From: Verrucomicrobiaceae bacterium
GTDB taxonomy: Bacteria > Verrucomicrobiota > Verrucomicrobiia > Verrucomicrobiales > Verrucomicrobiaceae
Length of the DNA: 64,000 nucleotides
Reading direction: 5' to 3'
Assembly: GCA_016713035.1 (NCBI GenBank)
Contig: JADJPW010000003.1
Span: 434,001-498,000, forward strand
The translations under genes were made by a program, and so were the position numbers. The notes beneath the pieces are model-generated. The model saw nothing but the letters and a program-made list of their open reading frames with translations. It was not told the DNA's origin and did no database searches. Position 1 is the first letter of the stretch, and the number at the start of each line of letters is the position of its first letter. This document shows, piece after piece, positions 17,105-25,475 of the stretch.

Positions 17105-18679
17105 ATGATTTTGCACTTCGATGCGGATGCGTTTTTTGCCTCCGTCGAGCAGGCGGCGGACCCAAAGCTGCGCGGGCGGCCCATCGCCGTCGGGGGGCAG
17201 CGGCGTGGCATCATCGCCTCTGCCAGCTATGAGGCGCGGAAAATGGGCATCTACACACCCATGCCCACCGCCAGGGCCCGGAAGCTCTGCCCCGGCCTCA
17301 TCGTGCTGCCATGTGACTTTGATAAATACGAGCGCTTCTCGCAGCTCATGTTCAGCTATGCCTATGACTTCACCCCCATCGTGGAGCAGGCCTCCATCGA
17401 TGAATGCTACCTCGATCTGCATGGCGCACGCCAGACCCGCGCCAGCGATGCCGCCGCAAAGATGCAGAAAGCCATCTCGCAGAGCCTGAAGCTCTCCGTT
17501 TCCGTCGGAGTCGGGGCGAACAAGCTCGTCTCCCAGATCGCCAGCAAGCTACGCAAGCCGCACTGCTTCATCGAAGTCGCTCCAGGGCACGAGCAGGGCT
17601 TCCTCTGGCCTTTGGAGAACAAATGGCTGCCGCAGGTAGGGCCGCAGCTCGCGGCGCGGCTCGATACCGCTGGTCTCCGCCGGGTGGAGCACATCGCCCA
17701 TACGCCAGTCGATGAGCTCTCTCTGCTCGTAGGCAGCGGCGCGGCTGCCCTGCGTGATTTCGCCCTCGGGCATGATTTACGCCCCGTCATCTGCGATGCA
17801 CCAGCGGCGAAAAGCTACGGCGAGCAAGAAACCTTCCCCCAGGACACCACCGACACCGCCTTCATCATCGCCCGTCTCCGCGCCATGGCAGACACACTCA
17901 TGCGCCGCGTGCGGGAGGATAAAAAAAGCATCCGCACCATCACGCTCCGCCTGCGCTACAACGACATGGACGAGGTCACTCGCTCCGCCAGCCTCGATGA
18001 ACCGACCGATCTCGAGCACGATCTTTATCCACTGCTGCAAGCCATGCTCACCCGCGCCTGGGAGCGCCGCGTCAGCATCCGCCTCATCGGCCTGCGCTTC
18101 ACCAAGATCTACGAGAGCGGCTTCAGCGCCGTCTTGCCGCTGGAGGTGGCCGATGTGAAGCGTGAGAGGCTTCACACACTCGCACTCGTCATCGACGACC
18201 TACGCAGCTCCCAGCGCAGCATCATGCGTGGGCATGATCTTTGGCTCACCCAGCGAAAAAACGCCCCACGGCAGACCTTGCCAAAACCGCAGCTCGTCAC
18301 CGCACCCACCGCCAGCGTGACCAACCCCGTCCTGCGTGAGCGTGCTAGCAAACCGCAGATCATCACACGCCATGAATCTGCATGCCGCCGTGCCTTTTTT
18401 CCAAGCCGCCACCGCCGCTGGGATCAAGCCCATCATCGGCGCAGAGCTAGTGTGCGATCAGAAGCCACTGCTCGCCTACGTGCAGGATCAGGCCGGCTAC
18501 GCCAATCTTTGCCGCCTGCTCTCCGCAGCGAAAATCACGCCCCAACTGCTCCACGATCATCAAAGCGGCCTCATCCTCGCCCCAGCCTCATCACAGCCGG
18601 AAATCCGCTACCACAAACCGCAGGACAAAGTCTTCTTCGACATCCTGCAAAGCATGAAAACGCTCACACTCCTGCATGA
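17105..18679 (+). CDS. Y-family DNA polymerase (DinB/Pol IV-like), C-terminal tail out of frame
   Basis: 524 residues as read. Catalytic motifs are intact: HFDADAFFASVEQ at residues 4-16, ASASYEARKMGIYTPM, and ASIDECYLDLHG with the paired acids. VSVGVGANKLVSQIASKL and the little-finger domain follow to about residue 400. It performs translesion synthesis. From about residue 420 the tail is arginine/serine-rich (ESACRRAFFPSRHRRWDQ) and is simply the dnaE2 sequence read in another frame, overlapping that gene by 308 bp. The natural stop was therefore probably lost in a deletion at the junction near 18360. Confidence 0.88.
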   Translation: MILHFDADAFFASVEQAADPKLRGRPIAVGGQRRGIIASASYEARKMGIYTPMPTARARKLCPGLIVLPCDFDKYERFSQLMFSYAYDFTPIVEQASIDECYLDLHGARQTRASDAAAKMQKAISQSLKLSVSVGVGANKLVSQIASKLRKPHCFIEVAPGHEQGFLWPLENKWLPQVGPQLAARLDTAGLRRVEHIAHTPVDELSLLVGSGAAALRDFALGHDLRPVICDAPAAKSYGEQETFPQDTTDTAFIIARLRAMADTLMRRVREDKKSIRTITLRLRYNDMDEVTRSASLDEPTDLEHDLYPLLQAMLTRAWERRVSIRLIGLRFTKIYESGFSAVLPLEVADVKRERLHTLALVIDDLRSSQRSIMRGHDLWLTQRKNAPRQTLPKPQLVTAPTASVTNPVLRERASKPQIITRHESACRRAFFPSRHRRWDQAHHRRRASVRSEATARLRAGSGRLRQSLPPALRSENHAPTAPRSSKRPHPRPSLITAGNPLPQTAGQSLLRHPAKHENAHTPA

Positions 18680-21449
18680 ACCGCATCCGCAGAAGCGACG
18701 TGGTGATTTTGCGTTTCAGCATGGACATCCCGCGCCAGACATCATCGAGCGCTGCGAGTTCGCCTTTGACTTCAAAACGCTGCGTTTCCCGCGCTACACG
18801 CCTGCGGATGGCTCCACACCTGCGGCCATGCTTTACCAGCTCGCCCATGCAGGCCTAAAAAACCGCTACGGAGCCAAATCCACACTGCACGAGGCCCAGC
18901 TCCGCGAAGAGCTCACCATCATCGCCGAAGTCGGCTACGAGGAGTATTTCCTCACCGTCTGGCACCTCCTGCAGGAGTGCGCCGCACTCGGCATCGGCTG
19001 GATCACACGAGGCAGCGCCGCGGACTCGCTGGTCTGCTACTGCCTCGGCATCAGCAACGTCTGCCCCATTCGCTTTGAGCTATATTTCAAGCGCTTCCTC
19101 AACCGCGACCGCATGGCGCTGCAAAAGCTCCCAGACATCGACATCGACTTCGCTCATGATCGCAAAGACGACGTCGTGCAGCTACTTCTCGACCGCTACG
19201 GCCCCGAGCACGCCGCCATCGTCGGCGGCTTCAATACCTTCCAGGCCCGCTCCGCCTTCGGTGACGTGGCGAAGGTGCTCGGCGTGGCCGAAAACGAAAT
19301 TCGCCGCCTCACCCAGCACATGCCATGGACAGATGCCCGCCACGCGGCAGATGCCATCGCCATGTCACGCGAGTGCGACCACAGCGCATGGCAGGAGGAG
19401 CCGCTACGCACCGCCCTGCTCATGGCAGGCATGCTCGATGATTTCCCACGCTACGCGAAAATGCACCCCTGCGGCGTCGTCCTCTCCCGCGATCCCATCC
19501 GCAGCCTCACCCCCACCTTTATCAGCGGCAAAGGCTGGCCCACCACCCACTTCGACATGGACGCCGTCGAAGCCGTCGGCCTCATCAAGCTCGACATCCT
19601 CGCCCAAGGTGGCCTCGCCGTGCTGCGGGACACGCAGGCGGCCATTGGATCAATCGAATATCGCGGCAGCGTCGTGGAGTGCGGTGGCAGAAATGCGAGG
19701 GCACCTCGCATCGACGACACCGCTGTCGAAAGCTCCTCGGCATCCGAACCCGTAAACCGTGCTCGACAGCGGTGTCGCCGGGGCAATGGCTTGCGCCTTG
19801 CCCCTCTGCCACACGCACTCCACGACGCTCTGCGTGAAACGAACGCCCTCGACCTCCACGCCCTCGAAGTCGGCCTGCTCGGTGGCACGGAGAATCCGCC
19901 GCGTGAGGGCCACATTGAGCCCTGGAGCGATCCTGGCGTGTGGAACATGATCGCCACGGGGAATGCACGCGGCGTTCACCACATCGAAAGCCCCGCCATG
20001 ACCAGTCTGGCATGCATGGCCGATGTGCGGGACATCGACCGACTCGTCGCCATCGTGTCCGTCATCCGTCCAGGAGCCGCAAACGGGCTCAAAAAGGCCC
20101 AATTCGCCCGCAGAGCCCAGGGACTCGAAAAAGTCGATTACACGCACGAAAGCCTCGCTGGCGTGCTGCGCAGCACTTTCGGCGTCGTGGCTTATGAAGA
20201 GCACATTTTGCAGATTTGTGAGGCTTTCGCCGGACTCGCTCCAGGCCGTGCGGATGTGCTGCGCCGTGCTTTGGTGAAGCAGGACATGAAAAAGGTGGAG
20301 GAAGTCCGCATCGAGTTCATCGCCGCTGCCCGTGAGCGATTGCACGATGAAAACACCATCACCGAGGTGTGGGACCTCATCGCAGGCTTTCAGGGCTACG
20401 CCTTTTGCCGTGCTCACAGCACCGCCTACGCCGTGGAGGCCTACCAAGGAGCCTACGCCAAGCACTACCACCCCGCCGTGTTCATGGCGGCCGTGCTCAG
20501 CAACGGCAAAGGCTTCTACTCCGCACTGGTTTACACACTGGAGTGCCGCCGTCTCGGCATCGGCTTTCTCTCACCCTGTGTGAATGCATTCACGGACGCT
20601 TTTGTCGCAATGGACGTTTCCGAGTCTTGCTCTTGCTCTCAATCTTCAGAAGAGGAGAGATTAAGAGCAAGAGCAGGAGCAAGAGTCAAATCGGCCATCC
20701 GCGTCCCGCTGCGCTGCATCAAGGACATCAGCGCGGCCACGCTCTCACGCTGGCGGCAGGATCACACGCCATTCATCACGATCCGCGACTTCATCTCCCG
20801 CGTGCGACCCGCAGCGCATGAGGCTCTCAATCTCATCCGCTGTGGCGCCTTTGACCGGCTGGGAGGCACCCGCACGGAGCATTTCTGGCAATGCCTACAC
20901 AGTGCCCGCGATGTAGGCCACGGTGATGACTGGCTGCTCCAGGACACGGCAGCCTCAGACGCCATCCACACCACCTTCCGCGAGGAGCCCACGCCCCTGC
21001 AAAAGCTGCAAGATGAGATGGAGCTACTCGGCTACACCGTCACCGGCCACCCGCTCGATCTGCATCCACACATCGCCTGGCATACCTACTGCCCCATCGC
21101 AGAGCTGCATCGCTACCACAATCAGTGCGTCACCGTCTGCGGCCTCATCATCGTCAGTCGTCACCACATGCAGCAGGATGGCCAGCCGATGAAATTCATC
21201 TCCATCTGCGACTACAGCGGCATCGTGGAGTGCGAGGTTTTCGCTGCCGCATACCGCCTTTACGGCCTGAATACCGTGCGCTACCCCGTGGTGCAGATCA
21301 CCGCCGACGTGCGCCCTTTCGATAATGAACAAGGCTACACGCTGGAGGTGCGGCGGATCGAAAAGGCGCGTCAGCTCAGATCTAGCTTGCCGGTGCTATC
21401 ACCCACACGTTCTGCGGAGACTCCGAGCCGGTCGAGCATGCTGAGATAG
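18372..21449 (+). CDS. dnaE2: Error-prone DNA polymerase III alpha subunit (DnaE2), PHP-truncated and carrying two in-frame palindromic inserts
   Basis: About 1025 residues from the ATG at 18372. It begins at NLHAAVPFFQAATAAGIKPIIGAEL, so the first 45-50 residues of the PHP domain, including the LHCHS metal site, are absent. The polymerase core is good: ITRGSAADSLVCYCLGI, KLPDIDIDFAHDRKDDV with the catalytic aspartates, PWTDARHAADA, VVAYEEHILQI, GYAFCRAHSTAYAVEAYQ, and a C-terminal OB fold (VTVCGLIIVSRHHMQQDGQP). Two segments are alien to the family: about 19660-19840 and 20620-20690, both encoded by palindromic DNA. The last 26 or so codons overlap the convergent DUF1552 gene. Works with the Y-family polymerase in SOS mutagenesis. 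Confidence 0.9.
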   Translation: MNLHAAVPFFQAATAAGIKPIIGAELVCDQKPLLAYVQDQAGYANLCRLLSAAKITPQLLHDHQSGLILAPASSQPEIRYHKPQDKVFFDILQSMKTLTLLHEPHPQKRRGDFAFQHGHPAPDIIERCEFAFDFKTLRFPRYTPADGSTPAAMLYQLAHAGLKNRYGAKSTLHEAQLREELTIIAEVGYEEYFLTVWHLLQECAALGIGWITRGSAADSLVCYCLGISNVCPIRFELYFKRFLNRDRMALQKLPDIDIDFAHDRKDDVVQLLLDRYGPEHAAIVGGFNTFQARSAFGDVAKVLGVAENEIRRLTQHMPWTDARHAADAIAMSRECDHSAWQEEPLRTALLMAGMLDDFPRYAKMHPCGVVLSRDPIRSLTPTFISGKGWPTTHFDMDAVEAVGLIKLDILAQGGLAVLRDTQAAIGSIEYRGSVVECGGRNARAPRIDDTAVESSSASEPVNRARQRCRRGNGLRLAPLPHALHDALRETNALDLHALEVGLLGGTENPPREGHIEPWSDPGVWNMIATGNARGVHHIESPAMTSLACMADVRDIDRLVAIVSVIRPGAANGLKKAQFARRAQGLEKVDYTHESLAGVLRSTFGVVAYEEHILQICEAFAGLAPGRADVLRRALVKQDMKKVEEVRIEFIAAARERLHDENTITEVWDLIAGFQGYAFCRAHSTAYAVEAYQGAYAKHYHPAVFMAAVLSNGKGFYSALVYTLECRRLGIGFLSPCVNAFTDAFVAMDVSESCSCSQSSEEERLRARAGARVKSAIRVPLRCIKDISAATLSRWRQDHTPFITIRDFISRVRPAAHEALNLIRCGAFDRLGGTRTEHFWQCLHSARDVGHGDDWLLQDTAASDAIHTTFREEPTPLQKLQDEMELLGYTVTGHPLDLHPHIAWHTYCPIAELHRYHNQCVTVCGLIIVSRHHMQQDGQPMKFISICDYSGIVECEVFAAAYRLYGLNTVRYPVVQITADVRPFDNEQGYTLEVRRIEKARQLRSSLPVLSPTRSAETPSRSSMLR
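19669..19828 (+). repeat. Palindromic element inserted in frame in dnaE2
   Basis: Outer arms GCGTCGTGGAGTGCGGTGGC... (19669-19690) and 19806-19828 are inverted complements apart from a small bulge. Inner arms CGACACCGCTGTCG (19715-19728) and CGACAGCGGTGTCG (19764-19777) are perfect complements, and small hairpins sit between (TGCGAGG/CCTCGCA at 19694-19710, GGGGCAA/TTGCCCC). The whole is about 160 bp, keeps the dnaE2 frame, and encodes residues with no counterpart in DnaE2. Confidence 0.88.
20625..20684 (+). repeat. Second palindromic insert in dnaE2 (hexamer words)
   Basis: Left arm TCTTGCTCTTGCTCTCAATC... (20625-20645) and right arm 20658-20684 form a hairpin with a 12-base loop. Both are built of 6-bp words (TCTTGC, GAGCAA/GAGCAG). 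It is read in frame as CSCSQSSEEERLRARAGARV, low-complexity sequence foreign to DnaE2. Confidence 0.82.
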
Positions 21450-22729
21450 AGATTGGTCATCGGCGTATCCTCTTTCAGCACGATGCGGCGACCATGGTGG
21501 ATGGTGCCACCGCCACCACCTGCAAAGAGGATGGGCAGATTGTTATGATTGTGACGATTCCCGTCCCCGATGGCTCCGCCGAAGACGATCATCGACTGAT
21601 CCAGCAGCGTGCCTTCGCCGTCTTTGATGGATTTCATCTTATCCAGGAAGTAACCGAACTGCCGCAGGTAGAAGCGGTCGATTTTGGCGATCTTTTCGAG
21701 CTTCTGCGCATCGCTCTGATGATGTGAGAGGTAGTGATGGGCATCTGGCACACCGATCTCTGGGAAGCTGCGGTTACTGCCATCATGCGCGAGCATGTAG
21801 GTGGCTAGACGCGTGCTGTCTGTCTGAAAAGCGAGCACCAGGAGGTCAAACATGGCGCGGATATGCTCTTCGTAATTATCAGGGATGCCTTCTGGCACTT
21901 TCACATCCGGCATCTCGGCCTGGAATTTCTCCGCTCGCTCGATCCGTAGCTCGATGTCACGCACAGCGGCGAAGTATTCGTCGATTTTGCGGCTATCCCC
22001 AGTGCTGGCTTTCTTTTGCAGGGACTTGGCCTCTTCCAGCACCGTATCGAGCACGCTCTTTTGCAGGCGCTGCTGGCGCTTGGCATCTTTGCCACTCGCC
22101 GCACCCAGTCCGAAGAGACGCTCAAAGACGAGCCGTGGGTCCATTTCTGGTGCGAGGGGCATGGTATCGTTTTTCCACGCCATATTGAACTGGTAGGCGC
22201 AGGAGTAGCCGCTGTCGCATTTTCCACTGCTACGCTGACCATCCGTGCTCAGCTCCAGCGATGGCAAGCGTGTGAGATGGCCGATCTTGTTCGCGGCGAT
22301 CTGATCAATGGAAATACCCAGGTGGATGTCTGAGCCGGCAGTCTTCTTCGGCTGGCAGCCGGTGAGAAAGGTGGCGACAGCTCGCGCATGATCACCACCG
22401 CCATTGCCGTGGGAAGATGCCCAGTCCTGCATCAGGCCAGAGATGACGGTGAAGTCCGCACGGTGCTTTTCGAGCTCTTTGAGCGAGTTTGAAAGCGTGT
22501 ACGTGCTGCCTTCGCCTGTGGGGAACCACTCGTTCACATTGACGCCATTGGGGATATAGAGCCAGGCAGCACGTAGGGGCCGTGCGGCGGCCTTTTTCAC
22601 CTCTGCGGCACTCAGGCGCGGCGTGAGGGATTCCAGAAATGGCAGCGACATCAGTGTGCCGAGCCCGCGCAGCATACGGCGGCGGCTCACGGCATGCGTA
22701 GCGGCAAAAGTGGAGGTAAATTCGTTCAT
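21371..22729 (-). CDS. DUF1552 Tat-exported protein
   Basis: 452 residues. A twin-arginine signal (SRRRMLRGLGTLMSLPFLESL) is followed by the DUF1552 body: RAAWLYIPNGVNVNEWFP, SGLMQDWASSHGNGGGDHAR, FLTGCQP, SIDQIAANKIG, SYQ-like CAYQFNMAWK, and YFLDKMKSIKDGEGTLLDQSMIVFGG near the end. Members are exported, occur in Planctomycetes and Verrucomicrobia, and are usually next to DUF1588/1592-type cytochrome proteins; none is adjacent here. Biochemical function is unknown. Its 3' end overlaps the dnaE2 reading frame by 79 bp in the convergent direction. Confidence 0.9.
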   Translation of the reverse strand: MNEFTSTFAATHAVSRRRMLRGLGTLMSLPFLESLTPRLSAAEVKKAAARPLRAAWLYIPNGVNVNEWFPTGEGSTYTLSNSLKELEKHRADFTVISGLMQDWASSHGNGGGDHARAVATFLTGCQPKKTAGSDIHLGISIDQIAANKIGHLTRLPSLELSTDGQRSSGKCDSGYSCAYQFNMAWKNDTMPLAPEMDPRLVFERLFGLGAASGKDAKRQQRLQKSVLDTVLEEAKSLQKKASTGDSRKIDEYFAAVRDIELRIERAEKFQAEMPDVKVPEGIPDNYEEHIRAMFDLLVLAFQTDSTRLATYMLAHDGSNRSFPEIGVPDAHHYLSHHQSDAQKLEKIAKIDRFYLRQFGYFLDKMKSIKDGEGTLLDQSMIVFGGAIGDGNRHNHNNLPILFAGGGGGTIHHGRRIVLKEDTPMTNLYLSMLDRLGVSAERVGDSTGKLDLS

Positions 22730-22864
22730 GGGGTTACTGGAGAAAACGATGACAATGGAGGCTTACTATCCATCTGTGTCGATGGCGATGAGATAGTCGC
22801 TTTTTTAGCGCAAAGCATGTCTTGCGAGCCCAGAGAGCCTGAAGGACATTTTGGGCATTCTTCT

Positions 22865-23275
22865 ATGAAACTGCTCGCCATGCTCATCGCCTTCGGACTC
22901 ATCGGATATGCCTTTTGGGACATGTTCGGCCCCCAAGTTTCTTCTGGCGCAGGTGCTTCTGCCGGGAAAGCCACTGGCCTCGTCGGAACGGCGATGGATT
23001 TCATCCAAAGTGAGGACTTCACCCTCGAATTCGATGGCACGACGCAGTGGTTCCAAGTGCGCAGCCCGAGAGATCCTTCAATCCGCATGCGGGCAAAGCG
23101 CGAAGAACTCGTCGCCGTGCTGCGCAATGCCAAAAGCCTCCAAGCCCCCACCGTGCGCATCATCTACCACAGCTCCCACATCCCACCCGAGAACCAAAAG
23201 AGCTTCGAGTCCGACCTACGCTCCGTCTTACAGCCTCTGAATGCGGTGGTGTCTTTTCAGGCGAAGTTGGACTGA
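22865..23275 (+). CDS. Hypothetical membrane-anchored protein
   Basis: 136 residues from the ATG at 22865, which starts an N-terminal hydrophobic segment (MKLLAMLIAFGLIGYAFWDM). The rest is soluble with no motif I recognise (FTLEFDGTTQWFQVRSPRDP, then a C-terminal helix-strand region). An upstream in-frame start at 22694 overlaps the divergent DUF1552 gene and is unlikely. Its stop is only 2 bp from the convergent PIN-domain gene. Function unknown. Confidence 0.7.
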   Translation: MKLLAMLIAFGLIGYAFWDMFGPQVSSGAGASAGKATGLVGTAMDFIQSEDFTLEFDGTTQWFQVRSPRDPSIRMRAKREELVAVLRNAKSLQAPTVRIIYHSSHIPPENQKSFESDLRSVLQPLNAVVSFQAKLD

Positions 23276-23277
23276 GT

Positions 23278-23703
23278 TCAGTCGAGCCAGTTTTCCACCC
23301 GGAGGCCTGGAATCTGTTGAAAATCGGCCACATTGCGTGTGAGCACCGTCGCATCATGCGCGAGTGCGATGCACGCGATCTTCAAATCTTGGGTTCCGAT
23401 TCGTCCATAGCCCTGTTTTCGAAAGGCATGGAACTGAGCCAAGGACTCACGATCCAATTGGAGCACGACCCATCGATGGAAGAACTGAATGCGCTCTTCA
23501 AGTCTGTGATACACCTCGATTTGCAGATCTGTGTGCCGAACCTTGTTTAGCCGCGCCAACCAGCCCTGAAGGTCTTCCTCGACAGTAATTATGCTCGTAA
23601 CGCACTCTGCTTTGGCTTCGTCGATACGCCGTAACAGCCGAAAACCCGGCTCCGAACTATAGCCAAACTCCGTCACATGATTGGTATCGAGGAGATACAG
23701 CAT
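23278..23703 (-). CDS. PIN-domain ribonuclease, VapC-like toxin
   Basis: 141 residues, typical VapC length. The acidic PIN residues are visible: Asp6 in LLDTNHVTEF, Glu42/Glu43 in TVEEDLQGW, Asp106 in GTQDLKIACIAL, and the N/D pair of TRNVADFQQIPGL. PIN toxins cleave RNA in a Mg-dependent manner. The antitoxin-like gene begins just upstream on the same strand with a 6-bp gap, in the usual antitoxin-toxin order. Confidence 0.88.
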   Translation of the reverse strand: MLYLLDTNHVTEFGYSSEPGFRLLRRIDEAKAECVTSIITVEEDLQGWLARLNKVRHTDLQIEVYHRLEERIQFFHRWVVLQLDRESLAQFHAFRKQGYGRIGTQDLKIACIALAHDATVLTRNVADFQQIPGLRVENWLD

Positions 23704-23709
23704 GACGCA

Positions 23710-23946
23710 TCATTCCGTCACGCTTTCGCGCCACTGTTTGCCGAGTTCGTCGATCTCGCGGCCCAATGAATCGTCTTTGAGTAATCCGAAACTGCTCCGC
23801 CAGCTTTGCTTTGGCTCTTTGGGGCCGAGCAGGCGTGCGACTTGCTCTTCCAGCCGTTGGAGGCGGGTTTCGATGTCTGAGGGCGCTTGTGGCAGTGTCG
23901 CTTGCATGAGGCGGATTTTAATCGCCGCAGGTCCTTTGTCACTCAT
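23710..23946 (-). CDS. Small antitoxin-like protein next to VapC
   Basis: 78 residues. I see an amphipathic, charged sequence (SDIETRLQRLEEQVARLL) that could form a short coiled coil, and a C-terminal GREIDELGKQWRES helix of the sort that wraps around PIN toxins. No DNA-binding fold is obvious. The assignment as antitoxin rests on size and on its position directly before the PIN gene. It starts 5 bp after the stop of the DUF3482 GTPase gene, so it may share that transcript. Confidence 0.65.
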   Translation of the reverse strand: MSDKGPAAIKIRLMQATLPQAPSDIETRLQRLEEQVARLLGPKEPKQSWRSSFGLLKDDSLGREIDELGKQWRESVTE

Positions 23947-23951
23947 GATCT

Positions 23952-25475
23952 CTACCGGCTACTCATCTCGATCTTTGTCCCTGGATAGAGCCGCTGGAGG
24001 AGGAGGGTGAGGCCATCGGTGACGAAATGGCGTGACTGGCGTGAGATGGACTCGGGGCCGAGCTCTTTTTCGACGCCGTTTTTCCAGAGGTGATCGAGGG
24101 CGTCTTGATGCGTCTCGAGCACGCTTTCCACGGTGGTATCCCAGTGTGCGGGCTGGTCGCTCTCTTTCCACTCACCACGACCACGGCCATGATGACAAAC
24201 GGCCAAATAGGTGAGGTAGGCTAGCTTCACCTGCTCACGGAAGTGCTCACGGGACCAGCGCAGGCGCTGATCCCCGCCGCGCACGAGATTGTAGCTGCGG
24301 ATGAGTGCGTAGGCTCCCACGCCCGCCGCGACACCACCGAGGAGGGCACCACAGCCGAAGGGCATGCCGCCGAGCTTCAGATCGGCGATGAGTCCACCCA
24401 TCGCGCCGCCGGCGAAGCTGCCGAGCACGCCCCAGATGTTCTCATTCACATTCTCTGGCAGGTGAAAGTGGTCACGGGCGGCCTGACTGAGCCGCCGCCG
24501 TGCTTCGCCCTCTAGTCCATGCGTCTCGATGAGATGATTGGTCGTCTGCTCCACGCGGTCAGCGAGTTGCGCAGCGAGTTTTTGCCGTGCGTCGTTGTAC
24601 TCGCGATTCAAACCGTCGCGATTCCAGCCCACACGCTCCAGCAGCGTTTCGGTGCGGACTTCGATGCCGTCAAGGAGCGAGGCGGTGAGCTGCTCAGAGA
24701 CGAGGCGCACGCTGGCGCGGAAGGTTTCGATGTTTCGCCGTGCCCACAGGCGCTTGATGTGCTGAAAGGTGGCGATCTTGCTGCCTTCCATGAGTGGGAG
24801 CAGCGAGTCCATGAGCTTGTCCTCCTGCACCCAGCAGCGGGCAAAGGCATCCAGCGCCAGCACATCCCGCACGAGCGCATGCGACTTCAAATGATCACGC
24901 CAAGCGGCGATCTCGCCTGCCTCGACCTCCGCACCCTGAGGGCGGCCCGTTTGATTCAGCAGGACGATGACGGGCTTGCCGACCCATTCGAGGATCTGCA
25001 TCTCCGGCGTCACATACGTCGCGGCATCCGGTGGCTCGGAGGCATTCACCAGGTAGAGGACGACATCTGCCTCCTCACGCACATTTTTGAGAGCCTGCTG
25101 GCCGCACCAGAGCGGCTTGTCGGTGAAGCGATCCCACGTTTGCGAAAGGAACCACAGGACGGGATTGCGCTCGCGCTGGAGGCGCTTCAGCAACCGTGCG
25201 CTATCTCCGAAACCCGGCGTGTCCCACAGGCGCAGCAGGCTGCCGCTATCATGCAGGAGAGTGTAGGAGGTATTAAAGAGGGTGACGTGCGGAGCATCCG
25301 CCACCTCACCCACATCACTGCGCAGCAGCGTGCGAGCCAGCGTGGTCTTGCCGGTGTTTGTGTGGGAGATCAGGCTCAGCGTGACGATGTCGGCATCCGT
25401 TCGCACCGCGAGGTCCGCTTCATTGTTTTTCTTCGTGCTGGGGGATTCACTCGTCATGCCGCGAAATATCGTCAC
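23952..25475 (-). CDS. DUF3482 GTPase (Era/TrmE-like G domain)
   Basis: 507 residues. N-terminal G domain: P-loop SHTNTGKTTLAR, switch II WDTPGFGDSARL, then VLLNQTGRPQG in the G4 position. A long helical DUF3482 region follows (LSQAARDHFHLPENVNENIW) with a glycine-rich hydrophobic stretch (GSFAGGAMGGLIADL, GCGALLGGVAAGVGAYALI) that may insert in the membrane. The start could also be the ATG at 25457. It overlaps the DUF2868 gene by 4 bp (ATGA). The DUF2868-DUF3482 pair is conserved in many proteobacteria, but its role is unclear. Confidence 0.9.
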   Translation of the reverse strand: MTIFRGMTSESPSTKKNNEADLAVRTDADIVTLSLISHTNTGKTTLARTLLRSDVGEVADAPHVTLFNTSYTLLHDSGSLLRLWDTPGFGDSARLLKRLQRERNPVLWFLSQTWDRFTDKPLWCGQQALKNVREEADVVLYLVNASEPPDAATYVTPEMQILEWVGKPVIVLLNQTGRPQGAEVEAGEIAAWRDHLKSHALVRDVLALDAFARCWVQEDKLMDSLLPLMEGSKIATFQHIKRLWARRNIETFRASVRLVSEQLTASLLDGIEVRTETLLERVGWNRDGLNREYNDARQKLAAQLADRVEQTTNHLIETHGLEGEARRRLSQAARDHFHLPENVNENIWGVLGSFAGGAMGGLIADLKLGGMPFGCGALLGGVAAGVGAYALIRSYNLVRGGDQRLRWSREHFREQVKLAYLTYLAVCHHGRGRGEWKESDQPAHWDTTVESVLETHQDALDHLWKNGVEKELGPESISRQSRHFVTDGLTLLLQRLYPGTKIEMSSR

